Source: an uncultured Ideonella sp.
GTDB lineage: Bacteria; Pseudomonadota; Gammaproteobacteria; Burkholderiales; Burkholderiaceae
Direction of reading: 5' to 3'
DNA length: 12,587 bases
NCBI GenBank assembly: GCA_946479475.1
Contig: CAMLGG010000156.1
Coordinates: 1-12,587 of the forward strand
How positions within the stretch are numbered: position 1 is the stretch's first letter; the number at the start of each line of letters is the position of its first letter. This document shows, in pieces, positions 1 through 7,314 of the stretch. The translations under genes were made by a program, and so were the position numbers. The notes under the pieces were generated by a model, which saw only the letters and a program-made list of their open reading frames with translations, made no database searches and was not told where the DNA came from.

Positions 1-10
1 CCTCGGCTGG

Positions 11-976
11 TCAGGCGAGGACCAACCTGAATGCGGCGTTCCAGTCGGCGACGAAGCGATCGATGTGGAAGCGCTCCTCGGCCACGCGGCGGCCGGCATC
101 GCCCAGTTCGCGGGCCCACCCCGGGTTGGCGAGCAGCTGCTGCATGGCGGTGACGAGCCGGTCGAGCCGGGTGTCGACGATGCCGCTGTGGCCGTTCTCG
201 ATCACGCTCACGATCTCGGTCGTGGCCAGGGCGACGACCGGCGTGCCCACCATCATGGCCTCGATCACCGCGAGGCCCAGGCTGGTGTAGCGGATGGGGT
301 TGAAGAAGAAGCGGTGGCTCGCCATGCGCTCGGGCAGCTCGGCATTGGGCACCTCTCCCTCGCCGCCGCAGCGCAGGCTGCCCATGCCGACCAGGTGCAG
401 CGGAACGCGCCGCGCGGCATGGCGGAAGACGTCGTAGCCGAGGCGCCGCCCTCGCTGGTCGATGTTGTTGACGACCACCAGCCCGCTGGCCCGGTCGCCG
501 TGGTAGCGGGCCGGGCTCAGCAGCGTCACGCCATGCTCGACGACGCGGGTGATCACGTCGCCGCTGTTCCACATCAGCGCATTGAAAGGCGTCACGTGGA
601 CGAGCAGCACCTCGGTGTCGTCCATCCAGTGCCGCGTGTCGGTCGGGTGCTGCTGGGGCGGGTCGTGCTCGAGGTAGATCCGCGGCAGCCGCTGCTGGGA
701 TGGGCTCAGCAGTTGGTGCTGCTCGTTCACCCACGCATCGCGCGACTGGAACAGGACGAGGTCGAAGGCGGTATCGCGCACCGCTTCGGTCGAGACCTCG
801 TGGACGTTCGGCCCCCAGGGCAGCGTGCCGGAGCGACCGCTGTGATGCGTCGAGCGCCCGGCGTCGGTGACGAGGTAGAAGTCGTGCGGGACCTGGGTCA
901 GGTAGTACAGGTAGTTGCCGTGCACATGCCAGGTGAGGATGCGCAGCCGGCGGGAGGGGTCGCGAAGCAGGTTCAT
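11..976 (-). CDS. GT4-like (GT-B fold) glycosyltransferase
   Basis: A 321-residue protein, probably a cytoplasmic transferase that moves a sugar from a nucleotide-sugar donor to a glycan acceptor. The C-terminal half has the GT4/GT-B donor-site region: 'SLGLAVIEAMMVGTPVV' at about residues 232-248, containing the E-x7-E-like acidic element, followed by a typical 'NGHSGIVD' (261-268) and an 'ANPGWARELGDAGRR' helix. The N-terminal half is poorly conserved and starts with a short 'RILTWHVHGNYLYYLTQ' segment typical of glycan-cluster GTs. The ATG at 976 lies 4 bases after the TGA of the upstream GT2 gene, so it is probably translationally coupled as the fourth gene of the operon; no good ribosome site is seen. 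The stop is TGA at 11-13 and the operon may continue beyond the window. Donor and acceptor cannot be read from the sequence. Family assignment is fairly sure, specificity unknown. Confidence 0.87.
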   Translation of the reverse strand: MNLLRDPSRRLRILTWHVHGNYLYYLTQVPHDFYLVTDAGRSTHHSGRSGTLPWGPNVHEVSTEAVRDTAFDLVLFQSRDAWVNEQHQLLSPSQQRLPRIYLEHDPPQQHPTDTRHWMDDTEVLLVHVTPFNALMWNSGDVITRVVEHGVTLLSPARYHGDRASGLVVVNNIDQRGRRLGYDVFRHAARRVPLHLVGMGSLRCGGEGEVPNAELPERMASHRFFFNPIRYTSLGLAVIEAMMVGTPVVALATTEIVSVIENGHSGIVDTRLDRLVTAMQQLLANPGWARELGDAGRRVAEERFHIDRFVADWNAAFRLVLA

Positions 977-980
977 GGGC

Positions 981-2018
981 TCAGAGGAAAAGCACCCTGA
1001 AGTGCAGGGCCCCGCGCAGCCGCCAGTACACCGACAGGAAGGGGATGAGCGCAGAGGTGACGACCATCTCGATGGCGTGGGCCGGCGAGCGATCGGTGTG
1101 CCTCAGCCGCCGCACGGCGATCCATCCGACGAGCAGCAGCGCGAGCGCGAAGGCTGCCGCTGCCGATCGTTGGTGGCCGGCCCAGGCGAGCCAGGGCGTC
1201 GACAGCGTGCAGACGACGACGAGGTAGTAGTCCCACGGCGGGACCTTGCGGATGCGCTGCCGGTACAGCTCGGGATGCTTCTTGAACAGCAGGGCATCGA
1301 AGAAGGTGTTGCGCTGCTGGCGCAGGCAGACGCCCCAGGGCTCGGGCCGCACGGGATGCTGGACCCTGGCGGTGGCGATGCGGCCGACCGGCCCGACGTC
1401 CTGCATGAGGCGGAACTGCAGGTCCGAATCCTCGCGCCAGGCGCGGCGGAAGCGCTCGTCGAAGCCTCCGATGCGCTCGAGCGCGGCGCGGCGCACGAAG
1501 GCGCTGGCGGTCACGAACTCGGCATGGGCGAGGCCTTCGGTCATCAGCTCGTGGTCGGTCGGCCGGGCCTCGGGGCAGGCGCGCGGCACCTGCACGGCGC
1601 CGGCGGCGGCGGCCCATTCCGGATGACCCTCCAGCGCCCGCTCGCCCTCGGCCAGCCAGTCGCGGTCGGGGATGGTGTCGTCGTCGGTGAAGGCGACGAT
1701 GGCGCCGCGCGCGGCGCGCCATCCGCAGTTGCGCGCCACCGCGGGCCCGCGCCCGGTGGCCGGCCGCAGGTAGCGCAGCCGCGGCGCGCCAGGCTGGCGC
1801 GCGAGCTCGCCCACGGCGAACTCGACCCGGCTTTCGTGGCCGTCGTCGACCACGATGATCTCGTAGGCCTCGGGCGGCAGGCGCTGGGCCATCAGGGCGT
1901 CCAGACATCGCCGCAGGAGGTTCATGCGGCAGTAGGTGGGGACGACCACGCTGATGCGGGGAGCGGCCAGGGCGGCGTGGCGTGCGCCGGGCAGGACCGA
2001 TTCGAGGACGGGACCCAT
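981..2018 (-). CDS. GT2 family glycosyltransferase with C-terminal membrane segments
   Basis: A 345-residue inverting GT-A glycosyltransferase. The domain begins at 'ISVVVPTYCR' (residues 22-31). The nucleotide-binding 'IIVVDDG' is at 54-60, the metal-binding DxD-type 'FTDDDT' at 110-115, and the acceptor-side catalytic 'WREDSDL' (E196-D197) at 194-200. 'GGFDERF' (184-190) is the usual GT2 turn before it. After about residue 262 come two or three hydrophobic stretches (roughly 264-281, 286-302, 318-332), so the C-terminus is probably anchored in the inner membrane. The ATG at 2018 was chosen because it leaves 7 bases after the carbamoyltransferase stop and starts just before the GT2 fold; the open frame upstream of it overlaps the carbamoyltransferase gene and is a GC-driven shadow. 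A GGAG lies rather far (13 bases) upstream. Donor and acceptor are unknown; glycan or LPS decoration is inferred from the neighbours. Confidence 0.9.
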   Translation of the reverse strand: MGPVLESVLPGARHAALAAPRISVVVPTYCRMNLLRRCLDALMAQRLPPEAYEIIVVDDGHESRVEFAVGELARQPGAPRLRYLRPATGRGPAVARNCGWRAARGAIVAFTDDDTIPDRDWLAEGERALEGHPEWAAAAGAVQVPRACPEARPTDHELMTEGLAHAEFVTASAFVRRAALERIGGFDERFRRAWREDSDLQFRLMQDVGPVGRIATARVQHPVRPEPWGVCLRQQRNTFFDALLFKKHPELYRQRIRKVPPWDYYLVVVCTLSTPWLAWAGHQRSAAAAFALALLLVGWIAVRRLRHTDRSPAHAIEMVVTSALIPFLSVYWRLRGALHFRVLFL

Positions 2019-2025
2019 GGACGGA

Positions 2026-3789
2026 CTACTTCTCCAGGATGAAAGGCCCGATGACCAGCGCATCGAGCGGCGTGCCGTAGAAGGCCTCGATGGCGGCGCG
2101 AGGCGTGCAGACGATGGGCTCGCCGCGCACGTTGAAGGAGGTGTTGACCAGCACCGGCACGCCGGTGCGCTTGCCGAAGGCGTCGAGCAGCGCGTGGAAG
2201 CGCGGGTTGGTGTCGTGGTCGACCGTCTGCACGCGCGCCGTGTGGTCGGTGTGGCAGGCCGAGGGGATGCGCTCCGCCTGGCCCGGCAGCACGTCGTAGA
2301 TGAACAGCATGAAGGGCGAGCGGCCGTGGTTGGCATCCGGCGGCGTGAACCAGCGGCCCAGCTCCTCCTGCGGGACGGCGGGCGCTACGGGCCGGAAGTC
2401 CTCCCGGTCCTTCAGCGCGTTCAGCCGGTTCTGCATGTGCGGGTCGATGGGCGAGGCGAGGATGGAGCGCGCGCCGAGCGCCCTGGGCCCGAACTCCATG
2501 CGGCCCTGGAACCAGCCGACGATGCGGTCCTGCGCCAGCAGCCCGGCCGTCTCCGCGGCCAGGTCGCTGGCGCGGCGGTAGGGCAGCTTGGCCCAGCGCA
2601 GCTGCTGCTCGATCTCTTCCTCGCCGTAGGCCGGGCCGAGGTATGCATGGTCCATCGACCAGCGGCGGGGGCCCAGCGCCCCGTCTGGCGTGCCGCGCTC
2701 GCGGGCATCGGCCCACAACGCGGCGCCGAGCGCTGTCCCGGCGTCGCCGGCCGCGGGCTGCACCCACACCTCTTCGAAGATGCCGGAGTCGCGCAGCCGG
2801 GCGTTCATCACGCAGTTGAGCGCGACCCCGCCTGCCATGGCCAGGCGGCGCTCTGCGCTGGCCTCGCGCAGCCGGCGGGCGAGCTTCAGGACGGTGTCTT
2901 CCAGCACGTCCTGCAGGGACGCGGCCAGGTCGAGGTGGTGCTCCTCCAGCGCAGCGCCGCGTTCCCGCGCCGGGCCGAAGAGCGCGGCCAGGTCCATGGG
3001 CGCGATCTCGTACTGGCCGTTGTCGAACACCTTCACGTGCTCGGCGAGCACGTGGCGGAAGCGCGGCGTGCCGAGAGCCGCCAGCGCCATCACCTTGTAC
3101 TCGTCGCTCGAGTGCAGGAAGCCCAGGTGGCTGGTGATGCGCTCGTACAGCAAGCCCAGCGAGTGCGGCACGTTCACCTCGCCCAGCGGCTCGTAGCGCT
3201 GGCCGCGGTAGGCACCGTAGGTGGTGGTGGCCCGCTCGCCGCGCCCGTCGAGCGTCATCACCGCGCAGCTTTCGAAGGGCGCGGCCAGGAAGGCGCTGGC
3301 CTGGTGGCAGAGGTGGTGGCCGAGGAAGTGCCACTGCCAGGGCGGATCCTCGGGCGAGATGCCGGCGAGGCGCTTCTTCAGGTGGTGCGGCGCACCGGAG
3401 GCCAGCTGGCGCGGCGCGTTGACCATGTAGGCGGCGAACAGCGGGTCCCACGGGCTCTCCCAGCCGCCCGTCGCGCCGTGCGCGGAGGGCTGCAGCGGCA
3501 GGATGATGCGTGGCTGCTCGATCAGCGAGGCGGCGAGCCGCCCGTCGATGAACAGCTCGGGATCGAAGCTGTAGGCGACGTGGTCGACGTCGCGCAGCGT
3601 CAGGCCGGCCTGCTGCAGGCAGAAGTCGATCGCGTGGAAGGGCAGCTCCCAGGCCGTGAAGGGCACCGGGCGCTTGCCGTGCTTGACGCGGGTGAAGCGC
3701 TCTTCCTCTGCGGCGGCGACGACCACGCCGTCGCTCACCAGGGCCGCGGCCGAGTCGTGGAAGGCGGCGTTGATGCCGAGCGTGATCAT
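2026..3789 (-). CDS. O-carbamoyltransferase, NodU/CmcH/TobZ family
   Basis: A 587-residue enzyme expected to carbamoylate a hydroxyl group, usually of a sugar, using carbamoyl phosphate and ATP through a carbamoyl-adenylate. The N-terminal Kae1-like domain starts with 'LGINAAFHDSAAAL' (4-17) and 'EEERFTRVKH' (28-37). The metal-binding HxxxH is 'HHLCH' (H158 and H162), followed by 'TLDGRGE' (179-185) and the nucleotide-binding 'MAGGVALNC' (318-326). The C-terminal domain has 'EFGPRALGARSILA' (432-445), 'REDFRPVAPAV' (462-472) and 'VLVNTSFNVRGEPIV' (546-560). Length and motif order fit an intact enzyme. The ATG at 3789 overlaps the stop of the SDR gene by 4 bases (ATGA), indicating translational coupling. 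In Pseudomonas aeruginosa a member of this family (WapO) carbamoylates LPS heptose; a similar role here is inference from the surrounding glycosyltransferases. Family certain, substrate unknown. Confidence 0.95.
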   Translation of the reverse strand: MITLGINAAFHDSAAALVSDGVVVAAAEEERFTRVKHGKRPVPFTAWELPFHAIDFCLQQAGLTLRDVDHVAYSFDPELFIDGRLAASLIEQPRIILPLQPSAHGATGGWESPWDPLFAAYMVNAPRQLASGAPHHLKKRLAGISPEDPPWQWHFLGHHLCHQASAFLAAPFESCAVMTLDGRGERATTTYGAYRGQRYEPLGEVNVPHSLGLLYERITSHLGFLHSSDEYKVMALAALGTPRFRHVLAEHVKVFDNGQYEIAPMDLAALFGPARERGAALEEHHLDLAASLQDVLEDTVLKLARRLREASAERRLAMAGGVALNCVMNARLRDSGIFEEVWVQPAAGDAGTALGAALWADARERGTPDGALGPRRWSMDHAYLGPAYGEEEIEQQLRWAKLPYRRASDLAAETAGLLAQDRIVGWFQGRMEFGPRALGARSILASPIDPHMQNRLNALKDREDFRPVAPAVPQEELGRWFTPPDANHGRSPFMLFIYDVLPGQAERIPSACHTDHTARVQTVDHDTNPRFHALLDAFGKRTGVPVLVNTSFNVRGEPIVCTPRAAIEAFYGTPLDALVIGPFILEK

Positions 3790-4559
3790 GGCCACGAGGT
3801 CTCCCGCATCGGCAGCACCATCACTTCGGGCACCACGGTTTCCTTCGGCTGGGTGAGCACGAAGCGCACCGTGCGAGCCACGCTGAGGGGATCCTGCAGG
3901 ACGGCGGGATCGAGGTCCGGGAAGCGGTCGAAGAGGAAGGGCGTGCGCATGCCGCCGGCGACCACCGCCGAGACCTTGATGCCCTGCGGCCGCAGCTCCG
4001 CGTGCAGCGCGTGGGACAGGCCCAGCAGCCCCCATTTCGTCGCGTGGTAGGCGGCCGCATTGGGCCAGGCGCGCTTCGATGCCGTCGACGCGATGTTGAC
4101 GATGTGCCCGCCATGCGGGCTCGCCGCCAGGAGCGACAGGGCGTGCTTGGCCATCAGGAAGGGGCCGGTGAGGTTGGTGTGGACTATGCGGTGCCAGTCG
4201 TCGGTGCTGAGCTCGGTCATGGGCGCGGTCACGTCGATGGCCGCGTTGTTGACCAGCGCGTCCAGGTGCCCGTAGCGCTGGCGCACCTGCGCCATCACGT
4301 GCAGCACCTGGTCCTCGTTGCCGACGTCCAGGGGCAGGGCGATGGCGTGGATGCCGTGCTCGGACAGCGTCGCCGCCTTGTCCTGGGCGCGGTCGTAGGC
4401 GACGTCCCCGATCACCAGGCGGCAACCCGCAGCGCCCAGCAGGTCCGCGATGGCGCCGCCCAGGCCGCGGGAGCCTCCGGTGATCAGCACGACCTGGTCG
4501 CGCAGGACCCGCGGATCGGGATCGGTGGGGGAGGACGAGGCTGGCGAGGGCTGGGGCAT
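3786..4559 (-). CDS. SDR family NAD(P)-dependent oxidoreductase
   Basis: A 257-residue classical short-chain dehydrogenase/reductase. Cofactor-binding 'TGGSRGLG' is at residues 27-34, 'DV' at 78-79, 'NNAA' at 104-107, the catalytic Ser at S158 ('NIAST'), and the Y171-x3-K175 pair ('YHATK'). A Pro/Ser-rich N-terminal stretch of about 20 residues precedes the Rossmann fold. The ATG at 4559 has a good ribosome site, AGGAG, 6 bases upstream (4566-4570). It is the first gene of the minus-strand operon and its stop overlaps the carbamoyltransferase start. In this position it probably oxidises, reduces or epimerises a sugar or a nucleotide-sugar used by the downstream transferases, but SDR substrates cannot be told from sequence. 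The enzyme class is certain, the pathway role is inference. Confidence 0.93.
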   Translation of the reverse strand: MPQPSPASSSPTDPDPRVLRDQVVLITGGSRGLGGAIADLLGAAGCRLVIGDVAYDRAQDKAATLSEHGIHAIALPLDVGNEDQVLHVMAQVRQRYGHLDALVNNAAIDVTAPMTELSTDDWHRIVHTNLTGPFLMAKHALSLLAASPHGGHIVNIASTASKRAWPNAAAYHATKWGLLGLSHALHAELRPQGIKVSAVVAGGMRTPFLFDRFPDLDPAVLQDPLSVARTVRFVLTQPKETVVPEVMVLPMRETSWP

Positions 4560-4565
4560 GGAGCG

Positions 4566-4570
4566 CTCCT
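4566..4570 (-). promoter_or_regulatory. Ribosome binding site of the SDR gene
   Basis: On the minus strand AGGAG ends 6 bases before the ATG at 4559. It fixes the start of the first gene of the glycan operon, and contrasts with the divergent psuG gene, which has no such site. Confidence 0.7.
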
Positions 4571-4664
4571 GGGTGAGACAGGGTCCAGCCCAGGCATTCG
4601 ACGTGCCCGTCGGGGACGGTGCCGCATCGCGCGTCTCGATGCAGTCGCGGGGGAAGAAAGTGCA

Positions 4665-4708
4665 GGGCGGCGGTCATTTCCGCTCGCTTTTGCCGCCCGC
4701 TTTAGCAT
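4665..4708 (+). promoter_or_regulatory. Divergent intergenic region with hairpin and -10-like box for psuG
   Basis: The 156 bases between the SDR start (4559) and the psuG start (4716) must hold both promoters. Near psuG there is an inverted repeat, GGGCGGC (4665-4671) and GCCGCCC (4692-4698), with a 20-base loop. It is followed by a -10-like TAGCAT (4703-4708) that ends 7 bases before the psuG ATG. No convincing -35 box was found at 16-18 bases. This placement would start transcription at or next to the ATG. The repeat may be an operator or chance in GC-rich DNA. Confidence 0.35.
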
Positions 4709-4715
4709 CGGGCAC

Positions 4716-5636
4716 ATGCACCATGCCCTGCTCGACCTGCATCCCGATGTCTTCGCTGCCCTGGCCGAGGGCCGGCCGGTGGTCGCCCTGGAGTCGACCA
4801 TCGTCTCGCACGGGATGCCGTGGCCGCGCAACCTCGACACGGCCCTGGCCGTGGAGGCCGAGGTCCGTGCGCACGGCGCGGTGCCGGCCACCATCGCCGT
4901 GCTGGAAGGCCGCCTGAAGGCCGGGCTGCTGCCGGGCGAGATCGAGCGCCTCGCGAAGGCCGGGCCCGCGATGGCCAAGGCGAGCCGACGCGACCTGCCG
5001 CTGCTGGTCGCGCGCGGCGGCAGCGGGGCGACCACCGTGGCGGGCACCATGATCGTCGCCGCGCTCGCCGGCATCCGGGTGTTCGCCACCGGCGGCATCG
5101 GCGGCGTCCACCGCGGCGCCGAGACGAGCTTCGACATCTCGGCCGACCTGCAGGAGCTGGCCCGCACGCCGGTGGCGGTGGTCTGCGCGGGAGCCAAGTC
5201 GATCCTGGACCTCGGGCTGACGCTCGAGTACCTGGAGACGCACGGCGTGCCGGTGCTCGGCTACCGCACCGATCGCCTGCCGGATTTCTTCAGCCGCGAG
5301 AGTCCCTTCGGCGTCGATGCGCGCGTCGACGAGCCGGCCGAGGCCGCCCGGGTGATGAAGGCCCGATGGGACCTCGGCCTGGGCGGCGGACTGGTGATCG
5401 CCAATCCGGTGCCACCCGAGCACGCGATGCCGCGGGACGTGGTGGACCACGCCATCAGCCAGGCGCTCGATGAGGCCCGAGCGGCATGCGTGAGCGGCAA
5501 GGCCCTGACGCCTTTCCTTCTGGAGCGCATCAATGCACTGACCGGCGGCACCAGCCTGGCCGCCAACATCGCGCTGGTGCTGAACAACGCGAGGCTGGCG
5601 GCGCAGGTCGCGAAGGCCTGCGCCGAGCTGGCTTAG
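4716..5636 (+). CDS. psuG: Pseudouridine-5'-phosphate glycosidase
   Basis: A 306-residue cytoplasmic enzyme that reversibly cleaves pseudouridine 5'-phosphate into uracil and ribose 5-phosphate, the second step of pseudouridine breakdown. Family signatures run through the full length: 'ALESTIVSHGMPWP' (24-37, catalytic Glu E26), 'GATIAVL'-type 'PATIAVLEGRLKAGL' (57-71), 'SRRDLPLL' (90-97) with K88 just before, 'GGSGATTVAGTM' (101-112), 'FATGGIGGVHRGAETSFDISADL' region (123-145, metal-ligand-like D140), 'VCAGAKSILDL' (156-166, K161 matching the ribose-binding Lys), 'GYRTD' (182-186) and the Asn-rich end 'NIALVLNNARLAA'. The ATG at 4716 matches the family N-terminus; the open frame upstream is noncoding. 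No pseudouridine kinase (psuK) lies next to it in this window. Its stop overlaps the stop of the convergent esterase gene by 4 bases. No Shine-Dalgarno is seen. Confidence 0.96.
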   Translation: MHHALLDLHPDVFAALAEGRPVVALESTIVSHGMPWPRNLDTALAVEAEVRAHGAVPATIAVLEGRLKAGLLPGEIERLAKAGPAMAKASRRDLPLLVARGGSGATTVAGTMIVAALAGIRVFATGGIGGVHRGAETSFDISADLQELARTPVAVVCAGAKSILDLGLTLEYLETHGVPVLGYRTDRLPDFFSRESPFGVDARVDEPAEAARVMKARWDLGLGGGLVIANPVPPEHAMPRDVVDHAISQALDEARAACVSGKALTPFLLERINALTGGTSLAANIALVLNNARLAAQVAKACAELA

Positions 5637-6643
5637 CGCAGCCGGGACTTCAGCTCTTCGCTGGCCTGGTGCAGCGCCGCGCGCGTGGCCGGCACGTCGG
5701 CCAGCGCGTTGAGCAGGCCGAAGTCGTGGATCATGCCGTTGTAGCGGGTCACGACCACGCTCACGCCCGCGGCGTCGAGCTTGCGGGCGTAGGCCTCGCC
5801 CTCGTCGCGCAGCACGTCCTTCTCGGCGGTCTGCACCAGTGCCGGCGGCAGGCCCTTCAACTGCTCGGGCGAGGCCAGCAGCGGCGAGGCGTAGGGCTCC
5901 TGGCGCTGCTTCGGGTCGGTCGTGTAGGCGTCCCAGAACCACTTCATCATGTCCCGGGTCAGGAAGTGGCCGCCGGCGAATTCGTCGTAGGAGGCGTTCT
6001 CGAAGTTCGCGTTCGTCACCGGCCAGAACAGCACCTGCGAGCGCAGCGCCGGGCCGCCCCTGGCCTTGGCCATCTGCGCCACCACGGTGGCCATGTTGCC
6101 GCCCACGCTGTTGCCGGCGATGGCCAGGCGCTTGCCGTCGACGTCGATCTGCGCGCCGTTCTCGGCGACCCACTTCGTCGCGGCATAGATCTGGTTGATC
6201 GCCACCGGGTAGCGGGCCTCGGGCGAAGGCGAGTAGTTGACGAACACGGCCGCGGCACCGGAGTCGGCCACCAGGTCCCGTACGAAGCGCTCGTGGGTCG
6301 GGAAGTCGCCCAGGATCCAGCCGCCGCCGTGGACGAAGATGAAGCCGGGCAGCACGCCCTTGGCGCCTGCCGGTCGGACGATGGTCAGCTTCAGTGGCTT
6401 GCCGTCGATGGTGATGGTCTTCTCGCTCACGTCGGCAGGCGGCAACCTGGCGCCTTGCTGGGCGCCGGCGAGCACCTGGCGCGCATCGGCGGGCGAAAGC
6501 GTCTCGAGCGGCTGCCCGCCGCCCTTGGCCAGGGCTTCGAGGAAGGTCTGCGTGTGGCGCTCGACGCCCGGGCTGCCGGCGGCCATGGCGCTGGCTGCGG
6601 CGAGGGTGGCGAAGGTGGCGGCGATCGTGGAGGCGATGTTCAT
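5633..6643 (-). CDS. Exported alpha/beta hydrolase (HSL/GDXG esterase family)
   Basis: A 336-residue carboxylic-ester hydrolase. Residues 1-22 form a Sec signal peptide (short N region, hydrophobic Ala-rich core, 'AMAA' before G23), so the mature enzyme is expected in the periplasm. The oxyanion-hole motif is 'HGGGW' (105-109). The nucleophile is S179 in 'GNSVGG' (177-182), where most of the family has GDSAGG. The acid is probably D276 in 'AEKDVLRDEG' and the base H306 in 'MIHDF'. Length is normal. The substrate is unknown; ester or acyl compounds are typical. It lies 161 bases downstream of, and in the same direction as, the MarR gene, and a 17-base site nearly identical to one in the MarR promoter lies about 90 bases upstream of its start, which suggests control by that regulator. 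No clear ribosome site precedes the ATG at 6643. Confidence 0.9.
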   Translation of the reverse strand: MNIASTIAATFATLAAASAMAAGSPGVERHTQTFLEALAKGGGQPLETLSPADARQVLAGAQQGARLPPADVSEKTITIDGKPLKLTIVRPAGAKGVLPGFIFVHGGGWILGDFPTHERFVRDLVADSGAAAVFVNYSPSPEARYPVAINQIYAATKWVAENGAQIDVDGKRLAIAGNSVGGNMATVVAQMAKARGGPALRSQVLFWPVTNANFENASYDEFAGGHFLTRDMMKWFWDAYTTDPKQRQEPYASPLLASPEQLKGLPPALVQTAEKDVLRDEGEAYARKLDAAGVSVVVTRYNGMIHDFGLLNALADVPATRAALHQASEELKSRLR

Positions 6644-6728
6644 GGTCGGTCGGTGCTTGGAGCTGGATGGTGAAGCGGCAGGGGGCAGGGTGCTTGTCGG
6701 GTCGCTGGTATGGGGGTGACTCTCCTTT

Positions 6729-6748
6729 GATTCGTTTGCAAATAGATC
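6729..6748. promoter_or_regulatory. Putative MarR/OhrR operator upstream of the esterase gene
   Basis: The palindrome GATnnnTTTGCAAAnnnATC pairs 14 of 20 positions around the centre TTTG|CAAA. Bases 6729-6745, read on the minus strand, match 15 of 17 positions of 7305-7321 in the MarR promoter (consensus CTAWTTGCAARCGAATC). It is AT-rich against a GC-rich background, as expected for MarR family sites, and lies between the MarR stop and the esterase start. Confidence 0.6.
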
Positions 6749-6773
6749 GCGTGCTATGTAGATGGCCGAGCAA

Positions 6774-6791
6774 AGGGCGCGGCTGCGCCCT
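6774..6791 (-). terminator. Candidate weak intrinsic terminator after the MarR gene
   Basis: AGGGCGC (6774-6780) and GCGCCCT (6785-6791) form a perfect 7-base-pair stem with a 4-base loop, 13 bases beyond the MarR stop. In the direction of MarR transcription it is followed by only TTTG, so termination would be partial. This would separate MarR from the esterase, or act as an attenuating element between them. Confidence 0.4.
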
Positions 6792-6804
6792 GGGTCGCCG
6801 GGTT

Positions 6805-7278
6805 TCAGGCGGCGTTGTTCATCAGCGAACTCCTGACGTCCTGCAATTGATCACGCAGGGCGTGGATCTGGGCCGGCGCGCGCTGCAGGGCCGCCGCGAT
6901 GCAGCCCGGCACGTCCCTGGCCTTGGCCTGCAGGCGCCGGCCGGCGGCGGTGAGGGAGACGATCACCTGCCGTTCGTCGCTGGCCGAACGCTGGCGCGTC
7001 ACCAGGCCCAGCGACTCCAGGCGCTTGAGCAGCGGGGTGAGCGTCGGCGAATCGAGGAACAGCCGCTCCCCGATGGCCGAGACGGTGAGCCCGTCCCCCT
7101 CCCAGAGCACCAGCATCACGAGGTACTGCGGGTAGGTGATGCCGAGCTCCTTGAGCAGCTGGCGGTAGTGCTTGTTCAGCCCCAGCATGGTGGAGTAGAC
7201 GGCGAAGCACAGCTGCTCGTCGAGCCGCTGCGAGAACGCGGGCGTCGCACCGTTGGCGTGGCGTGGCTTGGTGTCCAT
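6805..7278 (-). CDS. MarR family regulator, OhrR-like peroxide-sensor type
   Basis: A 157-residue winged-helix repressor. 'LCFAVYS' (23-29) and '[14 protein letters not shown]' (47-60) are OhrR hallmarks. C24, Y38 and Y49 have the same spacing (14 and 11) as the reactive Cys and its two hydrogen-bonding Tyr in OhrR of Xanthomonas (C22/Y36/Y47) and Bacillus (C15/Y29/Y40). A second Cys, C126, is placed like the resolving Cys of the two-Cys class. The DNA-binding helix and wing are '[30 protein letters not shown]' region (about 75-104). It is therefore expected to respond to organic peroxides or similar oxidants. No ohr gene is in this window; the downstream esterase is the probable target. The start at 7278 is preferred over ATG 7287 (MPAM...) because the best -10 box overlaps 7287. 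The operator overlaps its own promoter, indicating autoregulation. Confidence 0.9.
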   Translation of the reverse strand: MDTKPRHANGATPAFSQRLDEQLCFAVYSTMLGLNKHYRQLLKELGITYPQYLVMLVLWEGDGLTVSAIGERLFLDSPTLTPLLKRLESLGLVTRQRSASDERQVIVSLTAAGRRLQAKARDVPGCIAAALQRAPAQIHALRDQLQDVRSSLMNNAA

Positions 7279-7285
7279 GGCCGGC

Positions 7286-7314
7286 ATATTAAATCGTGTG
7301 CAAACTAATTGCAA
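7286..7314 (-). promoter_or_regulatory. Promoter of the MarR gene
   Basis: On the minus strand, -35 TTGCAA (7309-7314), a 17-base spacer and -10 TAATAT (7286-7291). The expected start of transcription is 7 bases later, at or next to the ATG at 7278, and there is no Shine-Dalgarno, so a leaderless mRNA is likely. This is the best sigma-70 promoter in the window. Confidence 0.55.

Noticed and set aside
65..1000. Long plus-strand open frame opposite the GT4-like gene
   Set aside because: Composition is Ala/Gly/Val/His-rich with no family motif; it is the antisense shadow of a clear glycosyltransferase in GC-rich DNA.
1936..4050. 704-codon plus-strand open frame opposite the carbamoyltransferase and SDR genes
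   Set aside because: It mirrors two genes with full sets of catalytic motifs; no recognisable domain or ribosome site of its own.
3790..4677. Extension of the carbamoyltransferase frame upstream into the SDR gene
   Set aside because: The added sequence is Arg/Pro-rich without domain features and overlaps the SDR gene in another frame; the family N-terminus 'LGINAAFHDSAAAL' begins right after ATG 3789.
6719..6728. Strong Shine-Dalgarno-like AAAGGAGAG on the minus strand about 80 bases before the esterase start
   Set aside because: No ATG, GTG or TTG at a suitable distance follows it, so it cannot mark a leader peptide or an earlier esterase start.
4674..6773. 699-codon minus-strand open frame spanning psuG and the esterase
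   Set aside because: Runs antisense to psuG and out of frame with the esterase; Arg/Gly/Ala-rich shadow.
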